From: Amylostereum areolatum
Lineage: Eukaryota > Basidiomycota > Agaricomycetes > Russulales > Stereaceae
Length of the DNA stretch: 64,000 nt
Assembly (NCBI GenBank): GCA_012932865.1
Contig: SAXG01000035.1
Coordinates: 124,001-188,000, forward strand
Direction of reading: 5' to 3'
The notes beneath the pieces are model-generated. The model was given only the letters and a program-made list of their open reading frames with translations. It did no database searches and was not told the origin of the DNA. This document shows, one piece after another, positions 1-11,687 of the stretch. The position numbers were made by a program, and so were the translations under genes. Positions within the stretch are counted from its first letter, which is position 1. Each line of letters opens with the position of its first letter.

Positions 1-233
1 CGGCCACAAGAGTGAAGTTCGCGACCATTGTCCGAGTCGGTCTGCCCGGTGCCGCCGCCGACTCGCCGACTCGCCGGCCGGCCTGTCGCCGATTCACCTT
101 TGATGCCCCGACCCATCTGCGATGGAACCGCTGTACGACTCGCGAGTTGTCAACTCGTTCATGACGAGTCGGCCTCGAGCTGCTTACCTAACACGACTCG
201 AGTTGCAACCCACCCCACCTCGCGGCAACACTA
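1..233. mobile_element. possible terminal part of a hAT-like DNA transposon
   Basis: The stretch is dense in short repeats of ACTCG/CGAGT in both orientations, resembling the subterminal repeats of hAT elements. It ends with CGCGGCAACACTA; read on the minus strand this gives TAGTGTTGCCGCG, similar to hAT termini. No transposase is present and the other end would lie outside the window, so no target duplication can be checked. Inference only. Confidence 0.3.
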
Positions 234-267
234 GACCAAAACCCCTGCACAACCCTCCTCTCTGACA

Positions 268-305
268 TCTGGGGCAGTTTGTCGCGGATTCCGACGTGCT
301 GTCAC
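268..305 (+). repeat. left arm of 38-bp inverted repeat flanking the nested transposon block
   Basis: This segment matches the reverse complement of 10365-10402 at 34 of 38 positions, with weaker similarity continuing inward for about 35 bases. The two arms enclose all of the hAT relic and the gypsy element. They may be the terminal inverted repeats of an older DNA transposon. No flanking target duplication was found. Confidence 0.6.
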
Positions 306-399
306 AGCGTGATAAAAGCGTTACGAGCATGTGATCTCGGAACATGTGACCCTCACCCCCATGTATTGATCTCCTCTTTCCCTCTCTTCAGAGATAAGG

Positions 400-515
400 C
401 TCCAACTATTTAGTTTATTTACTGTTTATAAACAGTATATACCGTTTAAATTTACTATCTGTTTACTCATTTGGGGTATACAGTTTATAACAGTAAACTA
501 TTTAGTAAACAGTGG
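400..515. repeat. AT-rich block with TTTACTGTTTAT motifs and a perfect palindrome
   Basis: This AT-rich island in otherwise GC-rich DNA contains a perfect 18-bp palindrome at 420-437 (TACTGTTTA / TAAACAGTA) and several further copies of the TTTACTGTTTA motif. A matching block with the same motif lies at 9590-9650, on the other side of the gypsy insertion. The two blocks are probably the subterminal regions of the interrupted DNA transposon. Confidence 0.5.
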
Positions 516-540
516 GTCCAGACCTTCGACAAGTGAACCA

Positions 541-546
541 ACCCGT
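541..546. repeat. target-site duplication, left copy
   Basis: The bases ACCCGT directly precede the 5' LTR and are repeated exactly after the 3' LTR at 9115-9120. This marks a single insertion event and shows that the two LTRs belong to one element. Confidence 0.8.
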
Positions 547-1038
547 TGTCATGAACGTTACCATTTCGGACATCTCGGACACCTCGGGGACCTCGGGGAT
601 AATATCCCAATTCATTTTATTTTCATTTCTATCTGACTACTCATCACTTAGTAGTACTCCGTCACTCCGGTGGAGACTCGGCTTATCCTTGTTCCTTCCT
701 GACGTCATGACTCCAGGCTCGTCTTATCATCGCTTCCTTTGACTCCACATGACATCATAACGCTGCGCATGACATCATGCCGCTCCGGACCCGGCTCATC
801 CTTATTGTCTCGCTTACTGATCCTGCTGCGCATGTATCTATACTTAGCTCTGCTTACTGACCGCCGTGTGTCGTAGCTTACTAAGTAACTCTGCCTCGTA
901 GTATATAAAGGCTCCATTCCTCCTGTACATATTCCCCATCTCGACCTAGTCAATACTACCGACCTTAACCCCCATCGTCCCTCTTCACTTGTGTCACACG
1001 TCGTCGCCTAGTGCTCGTCACTAAGGCCGTTGCTGACA
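547..1038 (+). repeat. 5' LTR of the gypsy element
   Basis: The LTR is 492 bp with TGTCA...TGACA ends. It carries a TATATAAA promoter box at 902-909. Most differences from the 3' LTR are single-base insertions or deletions, several in homopolymers. Confidence 0.95.
902..909 (+). promoter_or_regulatory. TATA box in the 5' LTR
   Basis: TATATAAA lies about 130 bp before the LTR end and is also present in the 3' LTR at 8975-8982. It is the likely core promoter for the genomic transcript. Confidence 0.6.
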
Positions 1039-1512
1039 TAAGGTCGAGATCTACTTTACCATCGCACTACCCGACGACCATCGTAGCGTAGCATACCTGT
1101 CCGTAGTAGACGCCTTATTGCGCTACTAACTCCACTTTTCCTTCGTGCCGCCTCGGATCATTGCCCCCAGCGTACGCGACTAGTCACTCCGATTCTGTGG
1201 TCGTGTGCACGCATCAGCGGCGCCGGCTTGACGTAACCGCGTTACGTTACACGTACTCGGGGCCCCTCGAACACCACGAGAACCCAGACGTGATAGTTGA
1301 AGGTGCACCTAACGGTGTAGGAGGCTAGTAAAAGCGACAAAGGGAAAGTGACCCGAGAAGTTCTTGGGCTCGTGACCCTTGAACGAAGAGACAGCCAACA
1401 GGCCGAGAAGGCTGAGGCAGACCGTCTTGCGATTGGAAAGACCAGTGACATATCCCTCGACACCCGATCCCCTTGCCGTACTAGTAACCGTCCTCGACTC
1501 GGGGGCTAGTAC

Positions 1513-3841
1513 ATGGGAGAGGAACACCAAGCCTTGGAAGAAGAAAACTTCCATTTCCCTGACTTCGACTTCGTGTATGAACGCGAAGAATTCACAGCCG
1601 TCACCGAAATCGAACGTGACACCGCCATCACCGCCTACTTTGGCAACAACCTCTTCGACGCCCACAACTGGGTCTACGCATCTGCGAGCAACCCTGATTG
1701 GGGATTTCGGGTTCGAGTTGACTGGACTCGGATCATCGTATCAATTGAACAGGGCCATCCCCGGCTTGAGTTCCGGCCCTATTTCTCTGCAATCTACCGG
1801 AACGAACAACTACCAAATCAGTGGTACGGGCCCCACACCCCCATCCCCCTCTACACCACGACCAGCCCAGAAGGTGGGAGGCCAACGCCAATGCCAAGTC
1901 CGCCACCGCAAGAAGAAGGTTTCTGGACAGCCCCCAGCAGTCCCCTCCCCTCAACCCACGAGGATTCAGATTCCAGCAGGTCCGCACCCAGTAGCTTGCG
2001 ATCCCTGGACGGATCCCCTCGGATTTATCCACTTGGGCCTTGGACCATCGGAGACGGAGGAGGAATTGGAAGCGAACTAGACGAAGTCGACGACATCCTC
2101 GACCTATACCTCTCCGACACTACTACCCTCGTCAACGACGACTCCTTTGAATACGACCCCGACAACCTCGAGTGGGGAGAACCAGAAAACCTCAATAATA
2201 ACGACTGGGATCAGATCCCCGTCCCCTACATCGCAACTCCGCCCCAGATCCCTCGCCCACTCTAAACCGTGTCGTCCACTTACGGCTTACGCCCCCGTAG
2301 TCCCCATCCCCTCCCCCGAGGAATCACCGAAGAATACCTCCGAAGGGAATGGAGATTTCTTTACTTCATCCACTTAGAAGGAGACGAAGAAGAAGACCAA
2401 GTCTACTTTGTTGACGGAGAGTGGTGTGCCGACGAAGAAGGAAATCAAGCCTTCACCGAAAACGACCTCGCCCTCATCGCCCTAGACTACGACAGACGCG
2501 AAGAACGTCTGAGGAACCAACCTCCCCCTGCACCACCCCCACCCCCACCATATAACCCACCACCTCGAACCTTCCAAGTCCAAACCCACAACCGGACCCC
2601 TACGACCCCGCTCCCCCCCCCTCATCCGCCTGGAAAAGAAGACAAGCCATGGCCGCCACTGTCCTCAACCGCCGCGCGGCCGATCAAACCAACTGCCCCG
2701 CCAACATCGCCGCATTCGCCCCCGTCATCGGAAACACCCGCTACGCGTTCCTTAATGGAATAGCGTACGAAGTCGCCAAATTCGAATTCACCAACGACCC
2801 ATTAAATGGAACACAATGGGCCTATGTTGACGCCGGAAACTGGCACGCCTTCAGTGGCCTAATCATCGCCGCATTCACTCCCGCCGCCCCAGGAGCGCCT
2901 GCAGCCGCTACCGCTAAACGAAAATCCACGCCGCCAAACCACGGGAGTACAGCGGAAAATGTTCTGAATACGCGGACTTCAAACATGAAGTCACCAGTTA
3001 CATCGAAGCGGCCCCCCCCAAGACTTCATCAGTGAAATCGACCAAGTCCGCTTCATCCTCAGTTACATGAGGGAAGGCGCCGCCAAGGAATGGGCGCGCA
3101 ACTTCAAAGACGCCAATGTCCTCACCGCCGGAACCACGGTCACCATGGCCAACTTCATCACTGCCCTCGACGCCTCCTTCGTCAGCACCTCGGATCAGCA
3201 AGACGCGCTCAATGAACTGGATCAGTTCAAAATGGGGAACAAATCAGCCGATGAATTCTTCGTCAAGTTCGAACAAATTGCACGACGCGCTAACGTTATC
3301 CCCACCAACGACGACACCTGGTTCCTTCGTATTCTCAAAGCCAATATCAAGATAGAGATACTGAAGAACATCTTCCGCAGCCCGCCGGTCCCCACCACAT
3401 ACACCGATTGGAAAGAAACGCGTCACCGAGATGGACAATGCCTGGTGCGAAATCTCCGAAATGCACCGCGGACACCCCTCCTCCTCCACCCATACCACCT
3501 CCAAACCCAAAGACGTCAAAGATGCCACGGGTACAATTCATGGAGGCGGTGGACAAGCCATGGACATAAGCGCCATCGACACCAAGGGACGCTGCTTCAA
3601 ATGTGGAATGACCAACCACATCTCCAAGGACTGCAAAGCGTCGGTCGAATACATCCGGAAAAAGTGGGGACGTGATCGCTACAGCACGTCTCCCAATTAC
3701 AAAGGACCCCGCTCCTCGAACACCCCGCGACCACCTCCCTTCAAACGCAACCCAACCAGCAAGCACGGTCCCAAACCACGGAAGAATTCGCCTCGCCCAA
3801 AGAATGGATTAACACTCTGGACGACGAGCAGCGAAAGATGA
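1513..3841 (+). pseudogene. gag: gag of the gypsy element, frame-broken
   Basis: Gag-type coding sequence spreads over several frames: 1513-2265 is an acidic N-terminal part that ends in a stop, 2269-2763 is a proline-rich part, and 2649-3035 and 3067-3430 carry the retrotransposon gag capsid-like domain. At 3593-3634 is a nucleic-acid-binding CCHC knuckle, CFKCGMTNHISKDC (C-x2-C-x4-H-x4-C), followed by a basic tail to 3841. The order is that of a normal gag, but at least three frame changes interrupt it. Some of these could be assembly indels. The product would package the element RNA into cytoplasmic particles. Confidence 0.8.
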
Positions 3842-4739
3842 TCCTCCGCGCTCTGGTAGAAAACCGACGGCAAAACCACGCCGACGCCCAAGACAGGAAG
3901 CAAAGAAGAAGAAGAAGGACAAAGACAAGGTAGTCGACGACCAGGAGCACCAAGAGCGGTGGATCGGATGCCGACGCGGAGTCGGATTTTTAGAGGGGCG
4001 AAGGATGAACACGGCATCCAACGCCTCGAAACCAGTTTCTCGATGGCCTCTTTCTCGCATTCTATCATCAGGACTCTCTGTACCCTCTCGTTTCCCTGAC
4101 CCGGATTTCTTCAATCGCTGGCCCCATTCTCGTTTACGATCACATGTACATCCCTCGTGGAAAAGGACCTCGGTGAAGACCGAGACTACGACGCGCGATG
4201 GCTGGGGCGCGTCGCTGGACACAATTAAATCCCCTCCTCCCCCGTATATGACGCTCCGCACGTCCAACACGACGATAAACTGTAGCCCAGGTGAGAAGCC
4301 TGCCCTCAAAAAGGACGAAGAAGGGAAGAAAATTCCCGGTCGGATGGACGGCCTTCAACACACCGTCGGACTGGGCCGCCCCGAAAATCCTGGATCCGAT
4401 CAAGCCGCTGACCTTCACATGGCCCGCGTTCAACCCCTTCCTCCGAGTGCCACCGGTGAAACTCCCTAAGACATCGCGCGCTCATGTGGGCACCATCCAT
4501 GAGGAGGATACGGATGTCACCCAACCACCTCCCCGAGAGGAAAAGGGCTAGTTCGACCTCCTCAGGGCGGATACACGCCAGATCCTTCTTGCAAGGTCGG
4601 GGGACACGAAGCCAGAAAACGGAGACGGGGTGCATTGACAGGGAAATCCCGGTGGACCCGAGTCTAGCTCGGGACAGGGAAGGCGCGATGGCAGGGGCGC
4701 CCCCCCACAGGTGTAGATACGTCACGAAAATATGCGTTA

Positions 4740-7700
4740 CCGAGAACTGCGCAATGGACCTTGAAACACTTAAGGGAAGACAAACCGAAAGCGCGATCGC
4801 AGAACTACGGATATGGACTCATCATAAGCGACGAGAAGAAGCCACCCACGAAGCCGTTCAAGAGATCGGCCGAATGGGGGACGAACAGGCGATCCAAGCC
4901 TTGCACGAGACTTCACTCACCCATTGAGGTCATACGATCAAACGGACGACGAGAACAGATCAATGTCCCCATCCGGCTCCAGTTCGGTCCAAAGACAGTA
5001 ACCCGCCCAGCTCTAATCGATAGCAGATGTACGGGGTCCGTGCAGTGACGAAGCCTTCGTCAAAAAACACGACATCCCTACAAGGAAAAACCGCACGCCC
5101 GATTCCGGTTTAAAAACGCAGACAGAACCCACAACTCGGGAGGACCCATAACCGAGTACGTCACGGCGCATGTAACCATCCACGGACACGAAGAAGACAC
5201 TTGACTTGGCGGTTTCACACCTCGGAATGAACGTCTACATCGGCCACGAATGGCTTCGACAGCATAACCCGTCGATCAATTGGACAGAAGGGACTATCAC
5301 ATTCGACAGGTGCCCCCCAGGGATGCAACCACCCACGAATTTCAAACATCGATGAGAAAGATTGAAGAAACACCTGACGAAGTCTACCTCTAGAAGAAGG
5401 CGAACAATTATACGCCTTTGAATGGAAGGGTACCAATCGTCGGCCTCGCTATACGTCGGACACTTGCTTCGGACATCTGCCATTGCGGAAAAATGCGAAG
5501 AAAAAGGCTCAAAACTTCACGGAACGCGTCCCCCTCGGATTATCACGGATTTAAGGACATCTTCGACAAAGACGACTTTGATAAACTCCCAAAAAGACGA
5601 CCTTGGGACCACGCCATCGAACTCAAGCCCGATTTTCACACCCGTAGATTGCAAAGTCTATCCATTGACGCTCGACGAGCAAGGGAAACTAGACGACTTT
5701 CGCGAAGAAAACCTACGCTCCGGACGCATCCGCAACTCAAAATCCCCTATGGCCTCGCCGTTTTTCTTCATTAAAAAGAAAGACGGAACCCTCCGACCGG
5801 TGCAAGACTACAGACGGCTTAACGACATGACCATAAAAAACCGTTATTCCGCTGCCACTCGTACAGGAACTCCTGGACAAGGTTAAAAGGAGCCAAGGTA
5901 TTCACCAAACTCGACGTACGATGGGGATACAACAATGTCCGTATCAAGGAAGGAGACGAATGGAAAGCCGCGATTCCGCACCAACAAGGGACTCTTCGAA
6001 CCAACGGTTATGTTTTTCGGCCTCACGAACTCGCCCGCCACCTTCCAAGCCATGATGAACGACCTCTTCCGAGACCTGATCCATGAAGGCATTGTAGTCG
6101 TCTACCTCGATGACATCCTGATCTTTACAGAAACGCTTGAACAACACAGGCAGGCCGTTCAAACAGGTGCTCCAAATCCTGCGCGACAATACCTGTACCT
6201 AAAACCGGAAAAATGCGACTTCGAGCAGGAAGAAATCGAATTACCTAGGAATGATCGTAGGACATGGCAAAGTCCGAATGGACCCTGCCAAGGTCGCAGC
6301 TGTCACCAACTGGGCCGCCCCCACGACAAAAAAACAATTACAATCGTTCCTCGGATTCTGCAACTTCTACAGACGCTTCGTACCGGATTTCAGTCGAATC
6401 GCACATGACCTAACCAAGCTCACGGGTCATACGGACTGGGAATGGACAGACGCTCAACAAGTAGCCTTCGAAGAACTCAAACGGCGAATCACATCACAAC
6501 CGGTCCTAGCCATTCCCACGGATAACGAAAAAGTTCCGTGTCGAAGCCGATTCATCTGACTACGCCACCGGAGCAGTACTATCGCAGAAGCAAGCCAACG
6601 GCCACTGGCACCCCATTGCCTACTTTTCCAAAGCACTGAGCCCAGCCGAACGCAAACTACGAAATCTACGATAAGGAACTGCTAGCGATCATGTCGGCCC
6701 TAGACGAATGGCGACAATACCTTATGGGCGCCCGACAACCGTTCGACATATGGACCGATCACCGTAACCTGACCTACTTCCGGAAGGCGCAGAAACTCAA
6801 CCGACGACAAGCAAGATGGTTATATGGAGTTACAGGAGTACGACTTCACCCTGACGCATAAAGCCGGCAACCAAATGGGCAAGCCCGACGCCATTTCACG
6901 ACAGGCGGGGCTTAAAAAGGGGGAAAATGACAACAAGGACGTCGTCCTCCTTAAAACCGAGCTGTTCCGTGCACTCAGGACACCCGAAGGATCAGGAATA
7001 ATGGTGGATGGACCGGAAAACGCCTTCATCACGCGCATAAAAGGGACAACCAAGCAGGATGACTCAGTAAAAAGAGCGCTAGCCATGAAAGTCAAGGGAT
7101 GGAAGGAACAAGAAAACAATCTTTTTACGTTCCAACAACGAATCTACGTACCCCGCGACAAAAAGCTACGCGCAGACATCATCCAGGCTCACCATGACGG
7201 ACCACTCAATGGACACCCAGGACGCTACAAAACACACGAACTCATCACGCGCAACTATTGGTGGCCGGCAATACGAGACGACGTACGAAAGTACGTCGAA
7301 GGCTGCGAAACGTGCCAACGGAACAAAATACGCCACGACCAAATAGCCGCCCCGCTGCATCCACACGAGCCTCCCAAGGGACCATGGGAGCACGTCTCAA
7401 TCGACTTTGTCATGCCGTTACCCGTCTCAGAAGGATACGACGCCATCTGTAATGTCAACTGCATGGGCACCAAGCAAGTCGTATTCTGGGCCACAACCAA
7501 AGACCTCACCGAAGACGAATTAGCCAAAGAATTCTTACGCAATGTCGTGCCCCATCATGGTGTCCCGCGAAAGATCGTCAGCGACCGAGGCAGCGTATTC
7601 GTCTCCAAATTCACGAAGGCCTTGTGCGAACAACTAGGAATTGAAGCCAACCCCTCCACGGCGTACCACCCCCAAACCGATGGACAAACCGAACGCTCCA

Positions 7701-8527
7701 ATATGACGATGGAAAACTACCTCCGCATCTATGTAAACCATCGTCAGGACGACTGGGCCCATTTCCTACCCCTGGCCATGACCGCGTTCAACAATATGAC
7801 CCATTCATCCATCGGCATGTCCCCTAACTTCGCCAATTACGGTCGCGAACTCTACCTCGGAACAAATCCCCGCCGCGAAACAACCAACCCCACGGCCAAC
7901 GAACTCGCCCAACGAATGCGAGACATCTACACCGAAGCACGCTCCGCCCTCAAGGCCGCTCAAAATGATCAGAAGCTGGTTCTATGATCGTAACAAAGCC
8001 GACCCCGTAGACTACCACGTCGGGGGACTTCGTATGGTTAGAAGCCAAAACTCGCGATGGACAGACGGTGATCCATATACCTGTACGACCAATGCAGAAG
8101 CTAGACGCCAAACGATTCGGGCCGTTCAAGTTCTAAAAAAGGTTGGGGCATCGGCGTACCATCTTCAACTCCCAAAGACGTGGAGACGTAAACACCCGGT
8201 GTTCAACGAATCCCTCTTATCCCCGCACACGGTCCTGCCTTCGACCAACAGAAAAAGGCACCACCTCCGCCCCCTGACCTATCCAAGGAGAAGAATTCTA
8301 CGAAGTAGAATCCATCGTCGATGTCCGTAGAAAGTCGAAACGCCTCGAATTCCTGGTCCACTGGAAAGGGTACGATCAAAGTGAAGATACCCTGGGAACC
8401 AAAGACAAATCTGGGGGAAAGCCAAGAACCCCTAGACGACTTTTACCGCCGCCACCCCACCGCCTTAAGACTGCTCAAATGGCTCCTCATACGCCAATTA
8501 CGATCGAAGCCAACCATGCGATCATGA
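4740..8527 (+). pseudogene. pol: pol of the gypsy element (PR-RT-RNaseH-INT-chromodomain), frame-broken
   Basis: The protease remnant is near 4930-5045, with ALIDSRCTGS where an active enzyme has a DSG or DTG motif, so its active-site Gly is replaced by Arg in this reading. Reverse transcriptase covers about 5570-6250 in two or three frames, with the catalytic YLDD at 6103-6114. RNase H lies around 6540-6830. Integrase is the longest clean part (6824-7987): a His/Cys zinc-binding region near 7190-7315, then the catalytic triad in SIDFVM, SDRGS and TDGQTERS. A chromodomain (LEFLVHWKGY) lies at about 8290-8420 and in this family targets integration to modified chromatin. Frame changes near 5880, 5935, 6250 and 6560 break the polyprotein. 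Confidence 0.85.
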
Positions 8528-8619
8528 AGGCTGCCCATAAGCGTCTGGACAAACATCTTGTGTGCCGAAGGGTTTATCATCGGGATTCAACGAGGACGTT
8601 GAATCTAACGGGAAGGTGA

Positions 8620-9114
8620 TGTCATGAACGTTACCATTCGGACATCTCGGACACCTCGGGGACCTCGGGGATAATATCCCAATTCATTTTTATTTTCATT
8701 TCTATCTGACTACTCATCACTTAGTAGTACTCGTCCCACTCCGGTGGAGACTCGGCTTATCCTTGTTCCTTCCTGACGTCATGACTCCAGGCTCGTCTTA
8801 TCATCGCTTCCTTTGACTCCACATGACATCATAACGCTGCGCATGACATCATGCCGCTCCGGACCCGGCTCATCCTTATTGTCTCGCTTACTGATCCTGC
8901 TGCGCATGTATCTATACTTAGCTCTGCTTACTGACCGCCGTGTGTCGTAGCTTACTAAGTACTCTGCCTCGTAGTATATAAAGGCTCCATTCCTCCTGTA
9001 CATATTCCCATCTCGACCTAAGTCAATCTACCGACCTTAACCCCCCATCGTCCCTCTTCAACTGTGTGTCACACTGTCGTCGCCTAGTGCTCGTCACTAA
9101 GGCCGTTGCTGACA
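8620..9114 (+). repeat. 3' LTR of the gypsy element
   Basis: This LTR is 495 bp and nearly identical to 547-1038. It is preceded by the purine tract GGGAAGGTGA and followed by the target duplication ACCCGT (9115-9120). A TATATAAA box lies at 8975-8982. Confidence 0.95.
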
Positions 9115-9120
9115 ACCCGT
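9115..9120. repeat. target-site duplication, right copy
   Basis: ACCCGT, identical to 541-546, directly follows the terminal TGACA of the 3' LTR. Confidence 0.8.
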
Positions 9121-9254
9121 TCAGCTCCGACACCCCCTTGAACAATCCTAGTAGTATGCTTAGCAAGTGCACAACATCCCGAGTGGATAGTTGCTATGCC
9201 GGTGTTGCCTATAGCTACAGAGCATCAGCACTAGATATCAAATGAGGGGGGGAG

Positions 9255-9560
9255 CAGGCAAGGAGGGTGCACCATTGGATTGGTGGCGGCTACGTCTTAT
9301 GGTTTGTATTTCGCCTGTATAACATGAACTAATTATCTTTCCACCATGCAGATTGATTCCCCATCATCACAGGATGGCTTGGGACTTTCTTACCATCCCT
9401 ACAACCTCAGCATCTGTTGAGCACCTTTTCTCAACATCCCGCCACATCTGCCATGACACTCGCTCATCTCTCAAGGCAGACCTATCACACAACTGATGTG
9501 TGCCAAAAAGTGGCTGCAAGACCCCATGCTCTACAAACAGGTCATTACAGATCTCCAGTA
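9255..9560 (+). pseudogene. hAT transposase C-terminal dimerisation domain remnant
   Basis: After a WW-containing stretch (PLDWW, about 9270) and a probable GT-AG intron ending near 9351, the plus strand encodes MAWDFLTIPTTSASVEHLFS followed by a D-x-R-S-S-L-K motif. This is the signature of the hAT C-terminal dimerisation domain (normally about A-x-D-F-L-x-I-P-x-T-S-x-S-V-E-x-L-F-S). A stop (TGA) falls in the domain at about 9498 and the reading continues with LMCAKKWLQDPMLY. The catalytic part of the transposase is missing; the gypsy element lies directly upstream. The element cannot be autonomous. Confidence 0.8.
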
Positions 9561-9584
9561 GCACCTTTTTTTCAGAAAATCTAT

Positions 9585-9665
9585 ACTGTCATATAAATAG
9601 TTTATTTACTGTTTATTTACTGTTTATAACTATATACTGTTTATTTACACCTAAAGGAGTAAACA
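9585..9665. repeat. AT-rich block with TTTATTTACTG repeats, right side
   Basis: Two adjacent copies of GTTTATTTACT are followed by further ACTGTTTAT units, the same motif as in 400-515. It lies just after the hAT transposase remnant and probably marks the 3' subterminal region of that element. Confidence 0.5.
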
Positions 9666-10364
9666 TAACTAAACGGTTGGAGCTTATTCAGAGAAGGGAA
9701 AAGCATCAGAAATACCATACTATTGAGATCCACGATGCCTTAGGACATATGTGTAAGGTTTTCCCAGTCTCGCTGCCGTTGATTTGAGGAGTCTATGGCA
9801 AAAGTAAACCATGATAGCTGACAATGACTTGGAGGACTCCCAGAGTTGAAGCAACCGGGGGGTCGCAAGTTTTCAGAATGAAGGGGATAAATCAGTGCTT
9901 AAGTTGCCTTCTTTCTAGTAGTGATTTGGAGTGAAGGGCTGCAAGGCAAGTAACCTACAAGTGAATCATCCACTGGCAAGCTTGGACTGCAGAGGCTCAT
10001 GTAACATGTACAATCATAGCGAGATTTTCAAGTTAACATGAGTAATCTGTAGCTAAGTACCATGCAAGGTAATCCACGTTGGTGTGCTCGTGCAACAGTG
10101 CATGCAACCACTCAGTAGCAGTGAAAGACCGGCAATGAGTAGATTTTCATGACTCTCGAGGTCCAAACTGCTCTGTATTACCTCTCATCACCTCAGAGAC
10201 CTTCAGAGCTCATAATAGTACAAGCTATCTAATCTCGAACGACTACAATCCGGCCAACGATACGTCAAACATCAGAAGAACGGCCGTGCTGAGGACGCGT
10301 ACGCGACGCGCCGGATCACGTTTTGTGCTTAGTCAGATCACAATTCGTGACTGATGGCATCATT
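9666..10364. other. non-coding stretch, no gene seen
   Basis: There is no supportable coding sequence here. It lies between the AT-rich end of the hAT relic and the right inverted-repeat arm and is probably degraded transposon DNA. Confidence 0.4.
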
Positions 10365-10402
10365 GTGACAGCACGTCGGAAATCGCGACGAAATGCCCCA
10401 GA
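10365..10402 (-). repeat. right arm of 38-bp inverted repeat
   Basis: The reverse complement matches 268-305 at 34 of 38 positions. It ends about 90 bp before the first coding exon to the right. Confidence 0.6.
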
Positions 10403-10492
10403 CGTTGCACGAGTCCTCGCGGAGCCGGTTCGAGTGCGAAAACGTCTGGAGCCGAGACTACACGCCCAACACCCCACGAGTATAACCACAAC

Positions 10493-11132
10493 ATGAGCGA
10501 AAAAGACATTCGAGTTTACAATCTTCGAGCGGAGGTATGGTGTCTGTCCATTGATGTATTGCTTACTGCCTTCTCACACCTTTCAGTATACAACATTTGG
10601 GCCGGAATTTGGACCTCCAGCCTCACTTCCACCCATGATAGATCCCGTGCACTCCCCCGATTGCGGAATCTATTTATTCGGTCTTGCCTGCAAAGATACA
10701 GAATTGGAAGAGTATGCCAAGGCACATGGGATAGAAGACAAGGAAGACTTCGATGGTCTCAACACCATAGAGTCCGCTCGAAATGCGGCGCATCAGTTCG
10801 GATGTCTGACGGGGTGCAGACTTTATTTCAGTCCTACCGCCAGAACAACGGAATTCAACGTCATCATCGCTGGTTACTGCAACTACAAGATAGTCGAAGA
10901 AGAAATAGAAGAAATCAGCAAAGAGAAGATGGAACAGGTCTTCAAAACTATTCGCGCTGAGATGCCGGGCACTCGTATGAGCTCTGAGCCACCAGCGTGG
11001 TATCCCACTGAATACGAGTATGCGACGAGCTTGGGTAATTCAATGGCTGTTGGGCCAAAGTGAGTATCTGCTTCTTAGCTTTCGATTATGTCGTTCGATG
11101 CTGACATGGGGCCCGCGCACAGGCGAAACTGA
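10493..11132 (+). CDS. uncharacterised protein, tandem paralogue 1
   Basis: The three-exon model is 10493-10534, 10587-11059 and 11123-11132, giving 174 aa. Both introns are GT-AG (52 and 63 bp) and the joined exons keep one frame. The core contains IYLFGLACKD, a KAHGI motif and a Glu/Lys-rich helix before KTIRAEM. The family was not recognised; no signal peptide or membrane segment is evident, so a soluble intracellular protein is likely. It is clearly related to the next gene downstream (YLFG/YFFG, KAHGI/KAHGL, GC.LY, IRAEM/LREM in the same order). The final exon adds only two residues after the split Lys codon and is the least certain part. Confidence 0.55.
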
Positions 11133-11339
11133 GAAACGATGCCGCGCCTTAGCGACTTGCTGGCATGTGAATGGTACCCGGTGAACTTGTCGTCGCTCAT
11201 TCTGTCGTCCTTTCCGAGTTCTCTGCGTTCAATACAAATCCTGTGTCATCATGGTCACCGCTATGCTCTTATCTCGATTGTAGCTCGTGTAATGAAAGAG
11301 CATCTTTCTTCGAGTTTCGTAACAGTTGGATTTGTCACT

Positions 11340-11470
11340 TTGCGTATCAGCGGCGCCGACGTCTTTTATTTGTCCGTGTGTGGCAACACCCTCTTCAATT
11401 ACATAATACACAGATCACCTGCTCGCTGTGGCCGCATCGTCCATTACGTCTACACCCACATCCACGCTTA
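11340..11470 (+). repeat. direct repeat in 3' flank of paralogue 1 (copy 1)
   Basis: The segment around TTTGTCCGTGTGTGGCAACACCC is repeated at about 12,705-12,800, downstream of paralogue 2, with only scattered mismatches over its best-matching part. This suggests that the tandem duplication carried the gene together with its 3' flank. Confidence 0.55.
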
Positions 11471-11687
11471 CCTTTGCTCGTAGTATGAAAGAGCCGCGAA
11501 GGAAGAAGGCGTTTGACTGTAGCCACTGTGCCACCCTTCTCGATCCCAAGGAGTCATAGGCGTGGGAACTTCAAAACCATTGATAAGGACTGCAGGTTGA
11601 AGCGCTTACCGATACCGCCCCCTAACCCGTCTTCTACAGACTTGCGTTCCATTCACACTCACACCAGTATCTCAGCTTATTCTTCCA

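Larger units (their letters stand above)
547..9114 (+). mobile_element. Ty3/gypsy chromovirus-type LTR retrotransposon, frame-broken
   Basis: An 8.6-kb LTR retrotransposon lies between two nearly identical LTRs (547-1038 and 8620-9114), each starting TGTCA and ending TGACA. Inside, in order, are gag with a CCHC zinc knuckle, protease, reverse transcriptase, RNase H, integrase and a chromodomain, the domain order of Ty3/gypsy chromoviruses. Gag and pol are split by several frame changes, so no intact polyprotein can be read as assembled. No clear tRNA primer-binding site was recognised after the 5' LTR. A short purine-rich tract (GGGAAGGTGA) sits just before the 3' LTR. The element inserted into a hAT transposon relic. 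Confidence 0.95.
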
